Shown: one piece after another, positions 1-6,899 of the stretch
How the letters are laid out: each line of letters begins with the position of its first letter
How positions within the stretch are numbered: position 1 is the stretch's first letter
Assembly (NCBI GenBank): GCA_027352645.1
Contig: DAIEIL010000153.1
Location: 1 to 10,096 of the forward strand
From: Rhodobiaceae bacterium
GTDB lineage: Bacteria > Pseudomonadota > Alphaproteobacteria > Parvibaculales > Parvibaculaceae
DNA length: 10,096 nucleotides
Reading direction: 5' to 3'
Notes under the pieces: model-generated
Seen by the model: the letters and a program-made list of their open reading frames with translations, nothing else
What the model was told of the DNA's origin: nothing
Database searches by the model: none
Position numbers and translations under genes: made by a program

Positions 1-38
1 GCAGCGAGAACTTCAGCGCGGGTCCAGAGCGGTTTCAT
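1..38 (-). CDS. murF: UDP-MurNAc-tripeptide:D-Ala-D-Ala ligase, N-terminal fragment
   Basis: Only the first 12 complete codons are in the window; they read MKPLWTRAEVLA. The call rests on this MurF-like start (an initial LWT followed by a helix) and on position, since murF follows murE in alphaproteobacterial dcw clusters. The ATG at 38-36 overlaps the murE TGA (37-35) in an ATGA junction. A strong GGAGG (complement of 45-49) sits 6 nt upstream, inside the murE 3' end. MurF adds D-Ala-D-Ala to UDP-MurNAc-tripeptide in the cytoplasm, the step after MurE. The rest of the gene lies beyond the left edge. Confidence 0.85.
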   Translation of the reverse strand, partial: MKPLWTRAEVLA

Positions 39-1516
39 GCCCGACCTCCGAGGACGCGAGCAGCGGCTTCGACCGCTTCGTGATCCGAGAAATGGATGGT
101 GCGGTTGCCGACGATCTGGCCGGTCTCGTGACCCTTGCCCGCGACGACGAGCACATCACCGGCCTTCAACCCGCGCATGGCCGTCTCGATGGCCTCGCCG
201 CGATCCGCAATCTCGATCGCGCCATTGGCGGCGGCAAGGATCGCGGCACGGATGACGGTGGGGTCCTCGCTGCGCGGATTGTCGTCGGTCACATAAACGA
301 GGTCGGCAAGCTTCGCCGCCGCGGCGCCCATCTGCGGGCGCTTGCCGGGGTCGCGGTCGCCGCCGCAGCCAAACACCACAACGAGATGCTTCTTCGTGTG
401 TGGGCGCAGAGCTTCAAGCAGGTTTTCCAGCGCGTCGGGCGTATGTGCGTAGTCGATATAGACCGATGCGCCATTCGGCAGATGAGCGACCTCTTCGAGG
501 CGGCCCTTGGCACCCTTGAGGTTTTCGAGTGCGGCAAAAACCTTGGCGGGCTCGCCGCCACTGCCGATGACGAGACCGGCGGCGACCAGCGCGTTCGACG
601 CCTGGAAGGCGCCGACCAGCGGCAGGTTCACAGTGTAGTTGCGGCCTTCATGGACGAGATCGAGCACCTGACCGCGCGCGGTCGCCTTCGCGGCGACGAG
701 GCAGATGCTCCGCCCCTTGCGGCCGACGGAAATGATGCGATGACCGCGCGCCCAGCAGACGGCCTCAAATTCGGCATAGAAGTCCGCATCCGCGTTGAGT
801 ACGGCGACGCCGCCCGGGGCCATGACTTCACCGAAAAGGCGGAGCTTTGCATAGGCGTAGTCGTCGAAGGTCTCGTGATAGTCGAGATGATCGCGCGTGA
901 GATTGGTGAAGGCAGCGGCAGTGAGCTTCACGCCGTCGAGGCGATATTGCGCGAGGCCGTGGCTCGACGCTTCCATGGCCAGATGCGTCACGCCTTCGTC
1001 GGCGAGATCCGCAAGCGCCGCCTGAAGCGTGACCGGATCGGGCGTGGTGTGACCAAGGTCGCGCTCGCCCCGCGGCCCGACGATGCCCACCGTACCGACG
1101 CTCGCGGCTTCAAAGCCGAGCGTCGTCCAGATCTGGCGGACGAAAGTGACGATAGAGGTTTTGCCATTTGTGCCGGTAACGGCGACCACGGTTTCCGGCT
1201 GCGTGCCGAAAAAGCGTGCCGCCATGAGCGCGAGGCGGCGACGCGGATTGCGGTCGGCAATGACCGGCACATCGCCCGAGACATCAGACGAGACTTCGGC
1301 CAGTGCGTCGACGAGCAGCGCTGCCGCGCCCTGCGCCAGCGCCTGGGGAATGAAGCGTGTGCCGTCGACTTTGGTTCCGGGCAATGCAGCGAAGAGGAAA
1401 CCGGGCTTCACCTCGCGACTATCCGCCGTCAGGCCGAGGATCTCCGTCCTTCCCCCTTTGAGAAGGTCGGGGTGATCTGGTCCGATGAGCGTCGCGAGCT
1501 GCATGTCAGCCAGCAT
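35..1516 (-). CDS. murE: UDP-MurNAc-L-Ala-D-Glu:meso-diaminopimelate ligase MurE
   Basis: This cytoplasmic Mur ligase (493 aa, normal length) adds meso-diaminopimelate to UDP-MurNAc-dipeptide using ATP. The N-terminal UDP-binding domain has TADSREVKPG at 30-39. The ATP P-loop GTNGKTS is at 115-121, HTTPDP at 156-161, EASSHG at 182-187 and NLTRDHLDYH at 205-214. The lysine expected to be carbamoylated is K224 in AYAKLRLF. GRLEEV is at 338-343, DYAHTPDALE at 355-364, the specificity motif DNPR at 412-415 and KGHE at 461-464. DNPR is the family signature for meso-DAP rather than lysine, so the wall is DAP-type. The gene begins 2 nt after the ftsI stop and overlaps murF by ATGA. The reading frame is open far upstream into ftsI. 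I chose the ATG at 1516 for coupling; the ATG at 1504 (MQLATL, 489 aa) fits homologous N-termini equally well. Neither has an ideal Shine-Dalgarno. Confidence 0.97.
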   Translation of the reverse strand: MLADMQLATLIGPDHPDLLKGGRTEILGLTADSREVKPGFLFAALPGTKVDGTRFIPQALAQGAAALLVDALAEVSSDVSGDVPVIADRNPRRRLALMAARFFGTQPETVVAVTGTNGKTSIVTFVRQIWTTLGFEAASVGTVGIVGPRGERDLGHTTPDPVTLQAALADLADEGVTHLAMEASSHGLAQYRLDGVKLTAAAFTNLTRDHLDYHETFDDYAYAKLRLFGEVMAPGGVAVLNADADFYAEFEAVCWARGHRIISVGRKGRSICLVAAKATARGQVLDLVHEGRNYTVNLPLVGAFQASNALVAAGLVIGSGGEPAKVFAALENLKGAKGRLEEVAHLPNGASVYIDYAHTPDALENLLEALRPHTKKHLVVVFGCGGDRDPGKRPQMGAAAAKLADLVYVTDDNPRSEDPTVIRAAILAAANGAIEIADRGEAIETAMRGLKAGDVLVVAGKGHETGQIVGNRTIHFSDHEAVEAAARVLGGRA

Positions 1517-1518
1517 TC

Positions 1519-3291
1519 CTAATCGTGTCCATTTCCAGTTTCCGGCTCGAAGGTCACGAGCTTTGCCTGTTGAAGCATGTTGTCGTTGTGGGGCTGCTCG
1601 ATCGGCTGAAGGCCGAGCAGCGGCGCGACGCGCGAGACGACGCGGGCCGTTACGGGCGCCGCATTCCAGCCCGCCGTCGCAAAGCCGTAGGTCGCCTTCG
1701 ACCCTTGCGGCTCGTCGAACATGACGATCATGGCGTAGCGCGGGTCGTTCGCCGGGAAGGCGCTGAGGAAAGACGAGATCAGCCTGTGCTTGGCGTAGCC
1801 GCCGCCAATCGCCTTTTCCGCCGTGCCGGTCTTGCCCATAACCGGATAACCTGGCACGTCGGCCTTCTTGCCAGTGCCATCGGTCACGACGAGGCGAAGC
1901 AGGCCGCGCATCTGGGCGCTCGCCTCTTCCGAGATGAGGCGCTCGCCCGTCGGCGTATTTTCGTGATGCAGAAGCGTCGGCTTGACCTTGATTCCGCCAT
2001 TGACGATGCCCGCCAGCGCCGCCACGACCTGCATCGGCGTCACCGCGATGCCCTGACCGAAGGAGACGGTCATGGTCGAAAGCTCGCTCCAATGCGGCGG
2101 CAGCAGCGGATCGCCCGCTTCCGGCAGCTCGATTTCGGCCTTCGAAAGCAGGCCAAAGCGGCGCAGATATTCGCGATAGGCGGGGGTGCCCAGTTCGAGA
2201 GCGATCTTCGCGGTGCCGATATTGGAGGAGTACATGAAGACTTCGGGCACCGAGAGCCAGCGGTTCTCGGCGTGGTAATCGTGGATGGTGAAACGTGCAT
2301 AATGGATCGGCTGAGTCGCGTCGAGCCGTGTATCGATATGCACCTTGCCCGAATCGAGCGCCGAGGCCAGCGTCACCGCCTTGAACACCGACCCGAGCTC
2401 GTAGACGCCCAGCGTGGCGCGGTTGAAGCGCGCGTCGTCGGACACGACCATCGGGTCGTTGGGGTCGAAATCGGGCAGCGAGCTCATGGCCACGACCTCG
2501 CCCGTATGGACATCCATGATGATGCCGACGGCGGCCTTGGCGGCGAATTCCTTCTGGGCTTTCTCAAGCTCGTCGCGCAGCGCGAACTGAACACGCATAT
2601 CGATCGACAGCATGACCGGCTGGGCGCGCGGCCCGCCTTCATCGCCCTTGCCGAGGCGGAGCGACTTGTCGATATAGCGCTCCATGCCGGCCGTGCCCCG
2701 ATTGTCGAGGTCGACCGTGCCGAGGACATGCGACGAGGTATGGCCGTTGGGATAGATGCGCTTCTGCTCGCGGCGGAAGCCGAGACCCGGCAGGCCGAGA
2801 TAGTGAACCGCATATTGCTGCTTCGGCGTCAGGTCGCGCTTCAGCCAGATGAAGGCCCGGCCGGTTTCGAGCTTTGCGGCCACTTCTTCCGGATTGATGT
2901 CCGGCAGAACTGTCGCGAGCTGGCGGGCGGTATCCTGCGGATCGACAATGGCGCGGCCATCGGCATAGAGCGAAGCAGTCACGATGTCGGTCGCCATAAC
3001 CTCGCCATTGCGGTCGACGATGTCGGGGCGGTGGATCGGCTCCGGCTCGCCCGCGGTTGCAAGACGCGGGCTACGGTCGCCGCCGACGATGGCGAGTTCG
3101 ACGAGACGCGCGCCGACCAGCGAGAAGCAGACGGCAAAAACCGCAAGCGCAAGAAAGATGCGGCGCTCGGACGGCGTACGGATTTCTTCTTCCAGCCCGA
3201 CCTCATGAGGCATGCGCGGCTTGGCGATCGCGTCATAACCCGCAAGGACGCCCCGGCGGCGCGGTGAAGGCTGGTTGCGGCGGCCGATCAT
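1519..3291 (-). CDS. ftsI: Septal peptidoglycan transpeptidase FtsI (PBP3)
   Basis: This is the class B penicillin-binding protein that crosslinks septal peptidoglycan with FtsW and the divisome. It is 590 aa, usual for the family. A cytoplasmic basic N-terminus (RRNQPSPRRR at 4-13) is followed by one membrane segment at about 44-68, then a pedestal domain with HRPDIVDRNGEVMA at 87-100. The periplasmic transpeptidase domain has all three active-site motifs: SVFK with catalytic S301 and K304, SSN at 355-357 and KTGT at 487-490. The conserved SFGQGIAVTPMQ lies at 410-421. The ATG overlaps the ftsL TGA in an ATGA junction (3288-3291), with an AGGG about 9 nt upstream. It ends in TAG 2 nt before murE. 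Nothing is missing. The long antiparallel open frame over this gene is a GC-codon artefact. Confidence 0.97.
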   Translation of the reverse strand: MIGRRNQPSPRRRGVLAGYDAIAKPRMPHEVGLEEEIRTPSERRIFLALAVFAVCFSLVGARLVELAIVGGDRSPRLATAGEPEPIHRPDIVDRNGEVMATDIVTASLYADGRAIVDPQDTARQLATVLPDINPEEVAAKLETGRAFIWLKRDLTPKQQYAVHYLGLPGLGFRREQKRIYPNGHTSSHVLGTVDLDNRGTAGMERYIDKSLRLGKGDEGGPRAQPVMLSIDMRVQFALRDELEKAQKEFAAKAAVGIIMDVHTGEVVAMSSLPDFDPNDPMVVSDDARFNRATLGVYELGSVFKAVTLASALDSGKVHIDTRLDATQPIHYARFTIHDYHAENRWLSVPEVFMYSSNIGTAKIALELGTPAYREYLRRFGLLSKAEIELPEAGDPLLPPHWSELSTMTVSFGQGIAVTPMQVVAALAGIVNGGIKVKPTLLHHENTPTGERLISEEASAQMRGLLRLVVTDGTGKKADVPGYPVMGKTGTAEKAIGGGYAKHRLISSFLSAFPANDPRYAMIVMFDEPQGSKATYGFATAGWNAAPVTARVVSRVAPLLGLQPIEQPHNDNMLQQAKLVTFEPETGNGHD

Positions 3292-3665
3292 TGGATTGCC
3301 CTATCGCCCGCGCCGATATCTCCGGGCGCAATACCGGCATAGCCTGCCGGCGGGCGGCGCGTGATCGGCGCATAGAATTCGTCTGTCTTGTGCGGCACGG
3401 GCACATCCTGGAAGGAGCCGATCTGCGCAGCCTTCAGTGCTTCAAGCGTGGTGTAGCGCTGCGCAAGCTGCTGAAGCCGCTCGGGCTGGTTGAGATAGCT
3501 CCATTCGGCGCGAAGGACGCGGATACCCTCCCGCTCGCTCGCAATGTCGCGTTCGATCTGCTCGGCGCGCCTGTCTGCAGCCTCGGCGCGATACTTGATG
3601 TCGTAAAGCCCGACAGAAAGAACGATCACCGCGAGGATGAGAATGATGTTGAGGGTGCGGATCAT
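3288..3665 (-). CDS. ftsL: Cell division protein FtsL
   Basis: This is a 125-aa bitopic inner-membrane protein. The membrane segment is at about 4-21 (LNIILILAVIVLSVGLY). It is followed by a charged, heptad-like coiled-coil stretch at about 23-56, then the hallmark WSYLNQPERLQQLAQRY at 55-71. The C-terminal tail from about 88 is proline- and glycine-rich and probably flexible. FtsL scaffolds the FtsQ-FtsL-FtsB complex and helps activate FtsWI in the periplasm; that role is family knowledge. Its place between rsmH and ftsI is the standard dcw order and supports the call despite low family conservation. The start is well supported: GGAGG (complement of 3673-3677) lies 7 nt upstream and the ATG overlaps the rsmH stop by ATGA. 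Confidence 0.93.
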   Translation of the reverse strand: MIRTLNIILILAVIVLSVGLYDIKYRAEAADRRAEQIERDIASEREGIRVLRAEWSYLNQPERLQQLAQRYTTLEALKAAQIGSFQDVPVPHKTDEFYAPITRRPPAGYAGIAPGDIGAGDRAIQ

Positions 3666-4666
3666 GCCTGGCCCTCCAGAATGGACGGCATGCGGGCGAT
3701 CCCGAGATCAGTGAGATCGAGCGGCAGCGCGGGCGCAGAGGTGCGTTCGGCGGCGCGGAGCTTCGCGGAACGCGCGCGGGGGTTGATATCCGCTTCGGCT
3801 TCCGACGCCTTGCGGGCCTTGTGTTCAATTTCGCGGAAGGACGGCGGCACTTCGTCAATTTCCGGCATGAAGCGATTGGCGCGGGCAGCGCGGCCCGTGC
3901 GCGCGGTCAGAAAACGCTTCACCACGCGATCTTCGAGCGAGTGGAATGTGACGGCGGCAAGGCGGCCCCCTTCGCGCAGAAGCCCCTCGGCACCCGAAAG
4001 GCCGCGGGCAAGCTCACCCAGCTCGTCATTCACATAGATGCGCAGCGCCTGAAACGTGCGCGTCGCCGGATGGATGCGGTCCTGCGGGCGGCGGCCGATG
4101 ACGCGGGCCACCGTGTCCGCAAGCGCCAGCGTACGCTCGAAGAGTTCTGCCTCGCGCGCCTTGACGATGGCGCGCGCAACAGCACGGGCGCGCTTCTCTT
4201 CGCCATAAACCGCGATGATGCGCGCGAGGTCGCCCTCGTCGAAGGTGTTGACCACGTCGGCGGCGGAGACACCCTGCCCGCTCATGCGCATGTCGAGGGG
4301 CCCGTCCTTCTGGAAGGAGAAGCCGCGCTCGGCCTCGTCGAGCTGCATGGAGGAAACGCCGAGATCGAGCACGACGCCATCGACAGCCTCATGGCCGAGT
4401 TCGCGCACGAGGCGAGCCATGTCGCCGAAGCAGCCTTCGATCAGCGTCAGCCGACCGGCAAATTTCGATTGCAGTTCGCGGCCGCGCAGAATGGCGCTCG
4501 GATCGCGGTCGATCGCCAGGACTGCGCAATCGGCGCTGCCGAGAATGGCCTTGGTGTAGCCGCCCGCGCCGAAAGTGCCGTCGACATAGATGCCGCCATC
4601 TTTCGGCTGAAGCACTTCCAGCACATCGGCAAGCATCACGGGGATATGGGGAACGCGCTCGCTCAT
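3662..4666 (-). CDS. rsmH: 16S rRNA (cytosine1402-N4)-methyltransferase RsmH (MraW)
   Basis: This SAM-dependent methyltransferase modifies N4 of C1402 in the 16S rRNA decoding centre. It is 334 aa, near the family norm. The start HIPVML is at 7-12, the SAM-binding motif DGTFGAGGYT at 29-38, AIDRD at 51-55 and DLGVSS at 101-106. FSFQKDGPLDMRM is at 116-128, HPATRTFQALRIYVNDEL at 199-216 and FHSLEDRVVKRF at 241-252. RSAKLRAAER is at 299-308. The start has a strong GGAGG (complement of 4673-4677) 6 nt upstream, inside the end of mraZ, and the ATG overlaps the mraZ stop by ATGA. The C-terminal 25 residues after the conserved core are low in charge and probably variable. Confidence 0.97.
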   Translation of the reverse strand: MSERVPHIPVMLADVLEVLQPKDGGIYVDGTFGAGGYTKAILGSADCAVLAIDRDPSAILRGRELQSKFAGRLTLIEGCFGDMARLVRELGHEAVDGVVLDLGVSSMQLDEAERGFSFQKDGPLDMRMSGQGVSAADVVNTFDEGDLARIIAVYGEEKRARAVARAIVKAREAELFERTLALADTVARVIGRRPQDRIHPATRTFQALRIYVNDELGELARGLSGAEGLLREGGRLAAVTFHSLEDRVVKRFLTARTGRAARANRFMPEIDEVPPSFREIEHKARKASEAEADINPRARSAKLRAAERTSAPALPLDLTDLGIARMPSILEGQA

Positions 4667-5139
4667 TGCGCACCTCCCGCCGGCGGCAGCGCGGAAGGCG
4701 ACTTCAGCAGATCGCCATAGGCCCGCGCCTTTTCCAGCGCTTCAGCGCGGAAAGCCTCGTAAGCCTTCGGCTCCCAGATCTGAAACTTCTCGCCGAGGCC
4801 CACAAAGGTTGCCTCGTCGGCGATACCGGCATGGGCGCGCAGATCCTCGGGGAGAAGGATGCGGCCATCGCTGTCGAACATGAGCTCGGCGCTGTCGCCA
4901 AGGAGCACGGAAGCCAGCATGTCGCGCTCAGGTGAAAACGGATCGAGGCGTTCGAGCATCTGCATGACGGAGTCCGCGAAGCGCGGGCCGCTGCCCTCGA
5001 TGAAGGAACCACGGAACGAGGGGAAGCAGACGACGCCGCTCATGCCCTGCGAGGTCGCAACAGAACGAAACTTGGCCGGCAGCGAGACGCGGCCTTTCGC
5101 ATCGATCTTGTTGGTGAAGCGCCCCCGGAACGACTCCAT
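4663..5139 (-). CDS. mraZ: Transcriptional regulator MraZ
   Basis: This 158-aa protein has two AbrB/MraZ-type DNA-binding repeats. Their signatures are DAKGRVSLPAKFR at 13-25 and DSDGRILLPEDLR at 89-101. MraZ proteins form ring oligomers and bind repeated TGGG-type sites upstream of their own gene; in E. coli MraZ represses the dcw promoter. The C-terminus (about 145-158) is a low-complexity Ser/Pro/Ala/Gly tail. The start is well bounded: an in-frame TGA lies 12 nt upstream (complement of 5149-5151) and the first conserved residues follow at once. The nearest Shine-Dalgarno, AGGGGAT (complement of 5151-5157), is about 12 nt from the ATG, longer than usual and possibly giving modest translation. 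As first gene of the cluster it probably autoregulates through the repeats at 5241-5286. Confidence 0.96.
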   Translation of the reverse strand: MESFRGRFTNKIDAKGRVSLPAKFRSVATSQGMSGVVCFPSFRGSFIEGSGPRFADSVMQMLERLDPFSPERDMLASVLLGDSAELMFDSDGRILLPEDLRAHAGIADEATFVGLGEKFQIWEPKAYEAFRAEALEKARAYGDLLKSPSALPPAGGAQ

Positions 5140-5240
5140 TGGCCGTACTCATCCCCTGTTCGAGGCGTCCCGGTCCCTTCGGGTCCGCCCCATTCCCCGT
5201 CCAAAACGCGGGCATCGGCTGGGCCGACGTAACAAGCATC

Positions 5241-5286
5241 CGGGACATCATGGGATAACATGGGAAAACGTGGAACGTCAATGGGA
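5241..5286 (+). promoter_or_regulatory. Candidate MraZ box: phased TGGGA repeats
   Basis: On the plus strand a five-base unit recurs with helical spacing: CGGGA at 5241-5245, TGGGA at 5251-5255, TGGGA at 5261-5265, TGGAA at 5271-5275 and TGGGA at 5282-5286. The first four are exactly 10 bp apart; the last is 11 bp on. The published E. coli MraZ operator is TGGGN direct repeats with 5-nt spacers, which this matches closely. The array lies 102-147 bp upstream of the mraZ ATG and covers the candidate mraZ -35 and -10. Binding here is inferred to repress the dcw cluster. The TGGG motif runs on the strand opposite to mraZ transcription. Confidence 0.8.
5253..5281 (-). promoter_or_regulatory. Candidate sigma70-type promoter for mraZ and the dcw cluster
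   Basis: On the minus strand TTGACG (complement of 5276-5281) is followed after 17 nt by TTATCC (complement of 5253-5258). The -35 matches consensus at five of six bases; the -10 is weaker. The inferred transcript would start near 5246 and have a leader of about 105 nt before mraZ. The hexamers lie inside the TGGGA repeat array, which suits autoregulation by MraZ. No start-site data can be seen from sequence, and read-through from rnpB is also possible. Confidence 0.55.
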
Positions 5287-5314
5287 AAGCCTAGTATTTC
5301 TGCGGATTTGAGCG

Positions 5315-5319
5315 GAATC
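5315..5319. promoter_or_regulatory. GANTC (CcrM-type) methylation site
   Basis: GAATC lies 34 bp upstream of the candidate mraZ -35. In alphaproteobacteria CcrM methylates GANTC, and GcrA-dependent promoters, some for division genes, carry such sites near the promoter. A single 5-bp match is weak evidence, so I only flag it. Confidence 0.2.
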
Positions 5320-5359
5320 AACACTTGCCCACACAGGTCAAAACGACACGAATATTTGA

Positions 5360-5374
5360 GAACATAAATAGAAC
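5360..5374. promoter_or_regulatory. Candidate LexA (SOS) box, GTTC-N7-GTTC
   Basis: The plus strand reads GAACATAAATAGAAC, so the minus strand is GTTC-TATTTAT-GTTC. This is a perfect match to the direct-repeat SOS box known for alphaproteobacterial LexA, with the AT-only spacer typical of real sites. It lies about 220 bp upstream of the mraZ ATG, about 80 bp upstream of its candidate -35, and 76 bp past the rnpB 3' end. No clear -10/-35 pair overlaps the box on either strand, so which transcript it would control is open. A chance match is possible but not likely in so short a region. Confidence 0.55.
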
Positions 5375-5444
5375 ACGACTGGACTGTCCCATGATGGTCC
5401 ACGGGATGCCAGACGGTCATGGCGAGAGAAAGGCGGGAGCGAGA

Positions 5445-5449
5445 AAAAT
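5445..5449 (-). terminator. T-run after rnpB, possible 3' end signal
   Basis: Five T residues (complement of 5445-5449) follow the last base of the RNase P RNA P1 helix directly. There is no separate GC-rich hairpin just before the run. It could serve as a weak terminator through the 3' structure of the RNA, or the mature end may come from trimming of a longer transcript. Confidence 0.3.
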
Positions 5450-5824
<375 letters not shown>

Positions 5825-5830
5825 CCCTTG

Positions 5831-5859
5831 CAGATAGGGGGCTTTCACACCGATAGCAA
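5831..5859 (-). promoter_or_regulatory. rnpB promoter
   Basis: On the minus strand TTGCTA (complement of 5854-5859) and TATCTG (complement of 5831-5836) are separated by exactly 17 nt. Six nucleotides then precede 5824, the first base of the RNase P RNA P1 helix. The correct distance to an independently defined 5' end makes this a convincing sigma70-type promoter. It lies in the 110-nt divergent spacer shared with the oxidoreductase gene. Confidence 0.7.
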
Positions 5860-5934
5860 GCCCGGCCCCACCTTGCAGCGAGCGCCCTGAGCCACAACAT
5901 TGCTCTGACATGCCATCCAACAGGGGAGAAACCG

Positions 5935-6897
5935 ATGAAAGCCGCCGTCTACTACGAGAATGGCCCGCCCAGCGTGCTGAAATACGAGGACGTGCCCGAT
6001 CCCGTCTGCCTGCCCCAGGGCATCGTCATCAAGGTCGAGGCGGTAAGCATCGAGGGCGGAGACACGCTGAACCGCGCGGGCGGCGAACTGGCCACCCGTC
6101 CCCATATCGTGGGCTATCAGGCGGCCGGCACCATCATCGAGGTCGGCGCGGAAGTGACCGGCCTGAAGGTCGGCCAGCGCGTCACCACCGTGAATGTCTA
6201 TGGCTCACATGCCGAGAAGCGCTCGGTTTTTGCGCGCACCGCGTGGCCGGTGCCCGACAATCTCGACATCCGGCAGGCAGCCGCCATCCCCGTTCCTTTC
6301 GGTACGGCGGATGATTGCCTCTTCGAGTTCGGACGCCTCAAAGCCGGTGAAACCGTGCTCATTCAGGCGGGCGCGGGCGCCGTCGGCCTCGCCGCGATCC
6401 AACTCGCCAAGCGCGCCGGCGCGACCGTCATCGCCACGGCGTCGAGCGATGAGCGGCTTGAAAAGCTCAAGGCCTTCGGCATGGATCATGGCATCAACTA
6501 CAGGACGCAGGATCTCGTCGCGGAAGCGAAGCGCCTCACCGACAATCGCGGCGTCGATCTCGTTGTCGATCCAGTCGGCGGCTCGACCTTGCAGAAATCG
6601 ATCCTGTCGCTCGCCTATCGCGGCCGCGTCTCCTTCGTCGGGCGAGCCGGCCGCGAACCCATGACGGTCGACGTGACCACGATGATGGGCGGCAACCAGT
6701 CGCTTTCCGGCGTATTCCTCGGTGCGGAAATCTTCACCGACCGCGTTCACGCCAATATCCAGCGCCACATCGACGATGTGGCCGCGGGCAAGCTCAAGGT
6801 CGTGATCGACAAGACCTTCGCGCTGAAGGACGCGGCGGCGGCGCATGAATATATCGAGAGCCGCAAGGCGGTCGGGCGTGTGCTGCTGATCCCGTAA
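5935..6897 (+). CDS. Zinc-free MDR-family NAD(P)H:quinone oxidoreductase-like protein
   Basis: This 320-aa cytoplasmic protein belongs to the medium-chain dehydrogenase/reductase superfamily, quinone oxidoreductase branch. The GroES-like N-terminal domain spans about 1-125, with the core HIVGYQAAGTIIEVGAEV at 57-74. The Rossmann domain has the nucleotide-binding motif AGAGAVG at 145-151 and the following helix AAIQLAKRAGA at 153-163. VDLVVDPVGG at 207-216 is also typical. It has only two cysteines (C25, C128) and lacks the catalytic and structural zinc ligands of alcohol dehydrogenases, so a reductase of quinones or enones is likelier than alcohol oxidation. The substrate cannot be read from sequence. 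AGGGGAG at 5922-5928, 6 nt before the ATG, fixes the start. A weak -35/-10 pair may lie at 5873-5878 and 5896-5901. It converges on the amidase gene with only 2 nt between stop codons. Confidence 0.88.
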   Translation: MKAAVYYENGPPSVLKYEDVPDPVCLPQGIVIKVEAVSIEGGDTLNRAGGELATRPHIVGYQAAGTIIEVGAEVTGLKVGQRVTTVNVYGSHAEKRSVFARTAWPVPDNLDIRQAAAIPVPFGTADDCLFEFGRLKAGETVLIQAGAGAVGLAAIQLAKRAGATVIATASSDERLEKLKAFGMDHGINYRTQDLVAEAKRLTDNRGVDLVVDPVGGSTLQKSILSLAYRGRVSFVGRAGREPMTVDVTTMMGGNQSLSGVFLGAEIFTDRVHANIQRHIDDVAAGKLKVVIDKTFALKDAAAAHEYIESRKAVGRVLLIP

Positions 6898-6899
6898 GC

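Larger units (their letters stand above)
5140..5449. other. Control region between rnpB and mraZ
   Basis: This 310-nt stretch has no gene I can support. Short open frames cross it on both strands but have no family resemblance and run into mraZ or rnpB. It contains, in minus-strand reading order, the end of rnpB, a candidate LexA box (5360-5374), a GANTC site (5315-5319), the candidate mraZ promoter and MraZ box (5241-5286), and an inferred mraZ leader of about 105 nt. The leader has a small hairpin, TCGGC/GCCGA around a TGG loop (5215-5227), and an imperfect GC stem near 5170-5188. The part from about 5290 to 5380 is visibly richer in A and T than the flanking genes, as expected for regulatory DNA. 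No convincing intrinsic terminator hairpin is present. Confidence 0.8.

Noticed and set aside
80..1522. 480-codon open frame on the plus strand opposite murE
   Set aside because: Same cause: an antiparallel shadow of a complete MurE with no recognisable domain of its own.
1517..2092. Upstream in-frame extension of murE to 2092
   Set aside because: The extra 192 residues are the out-of-frame complement of ftsI and do not resemble any Mur ligase. The MurE N-terminal domain begins at the 1516 or 1504 start.
1525..3267. 580-codon open frame on the plus strand opposite ftsI
   Set aside because: It mirrors ftsI with no family motifs, is rich in Arg, Asp and His, and arises from GC-biased third positions. 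FtsI has all its catalytic motifs on the other strand.
5380..5401. Inverted repeat TGGAC / GTCCA as a terminator of rnpB
   Set aside because: The arms are only 5 bp around a 12-nt loop, no T-run follows directly, and it lies about 50 nt past the RNA 3' end.
5040..5420. Open frame of 126 codons on the minus strand overlapping the mraZ 5' end and leader
   Set aside because: It has no domain resemblance, runs out of frame over the conserved mraZ N-terminus and crosses the promoter and repeat array. I considered it as a target of the SOS box but see no Shine-Dalgarno or coding signal.
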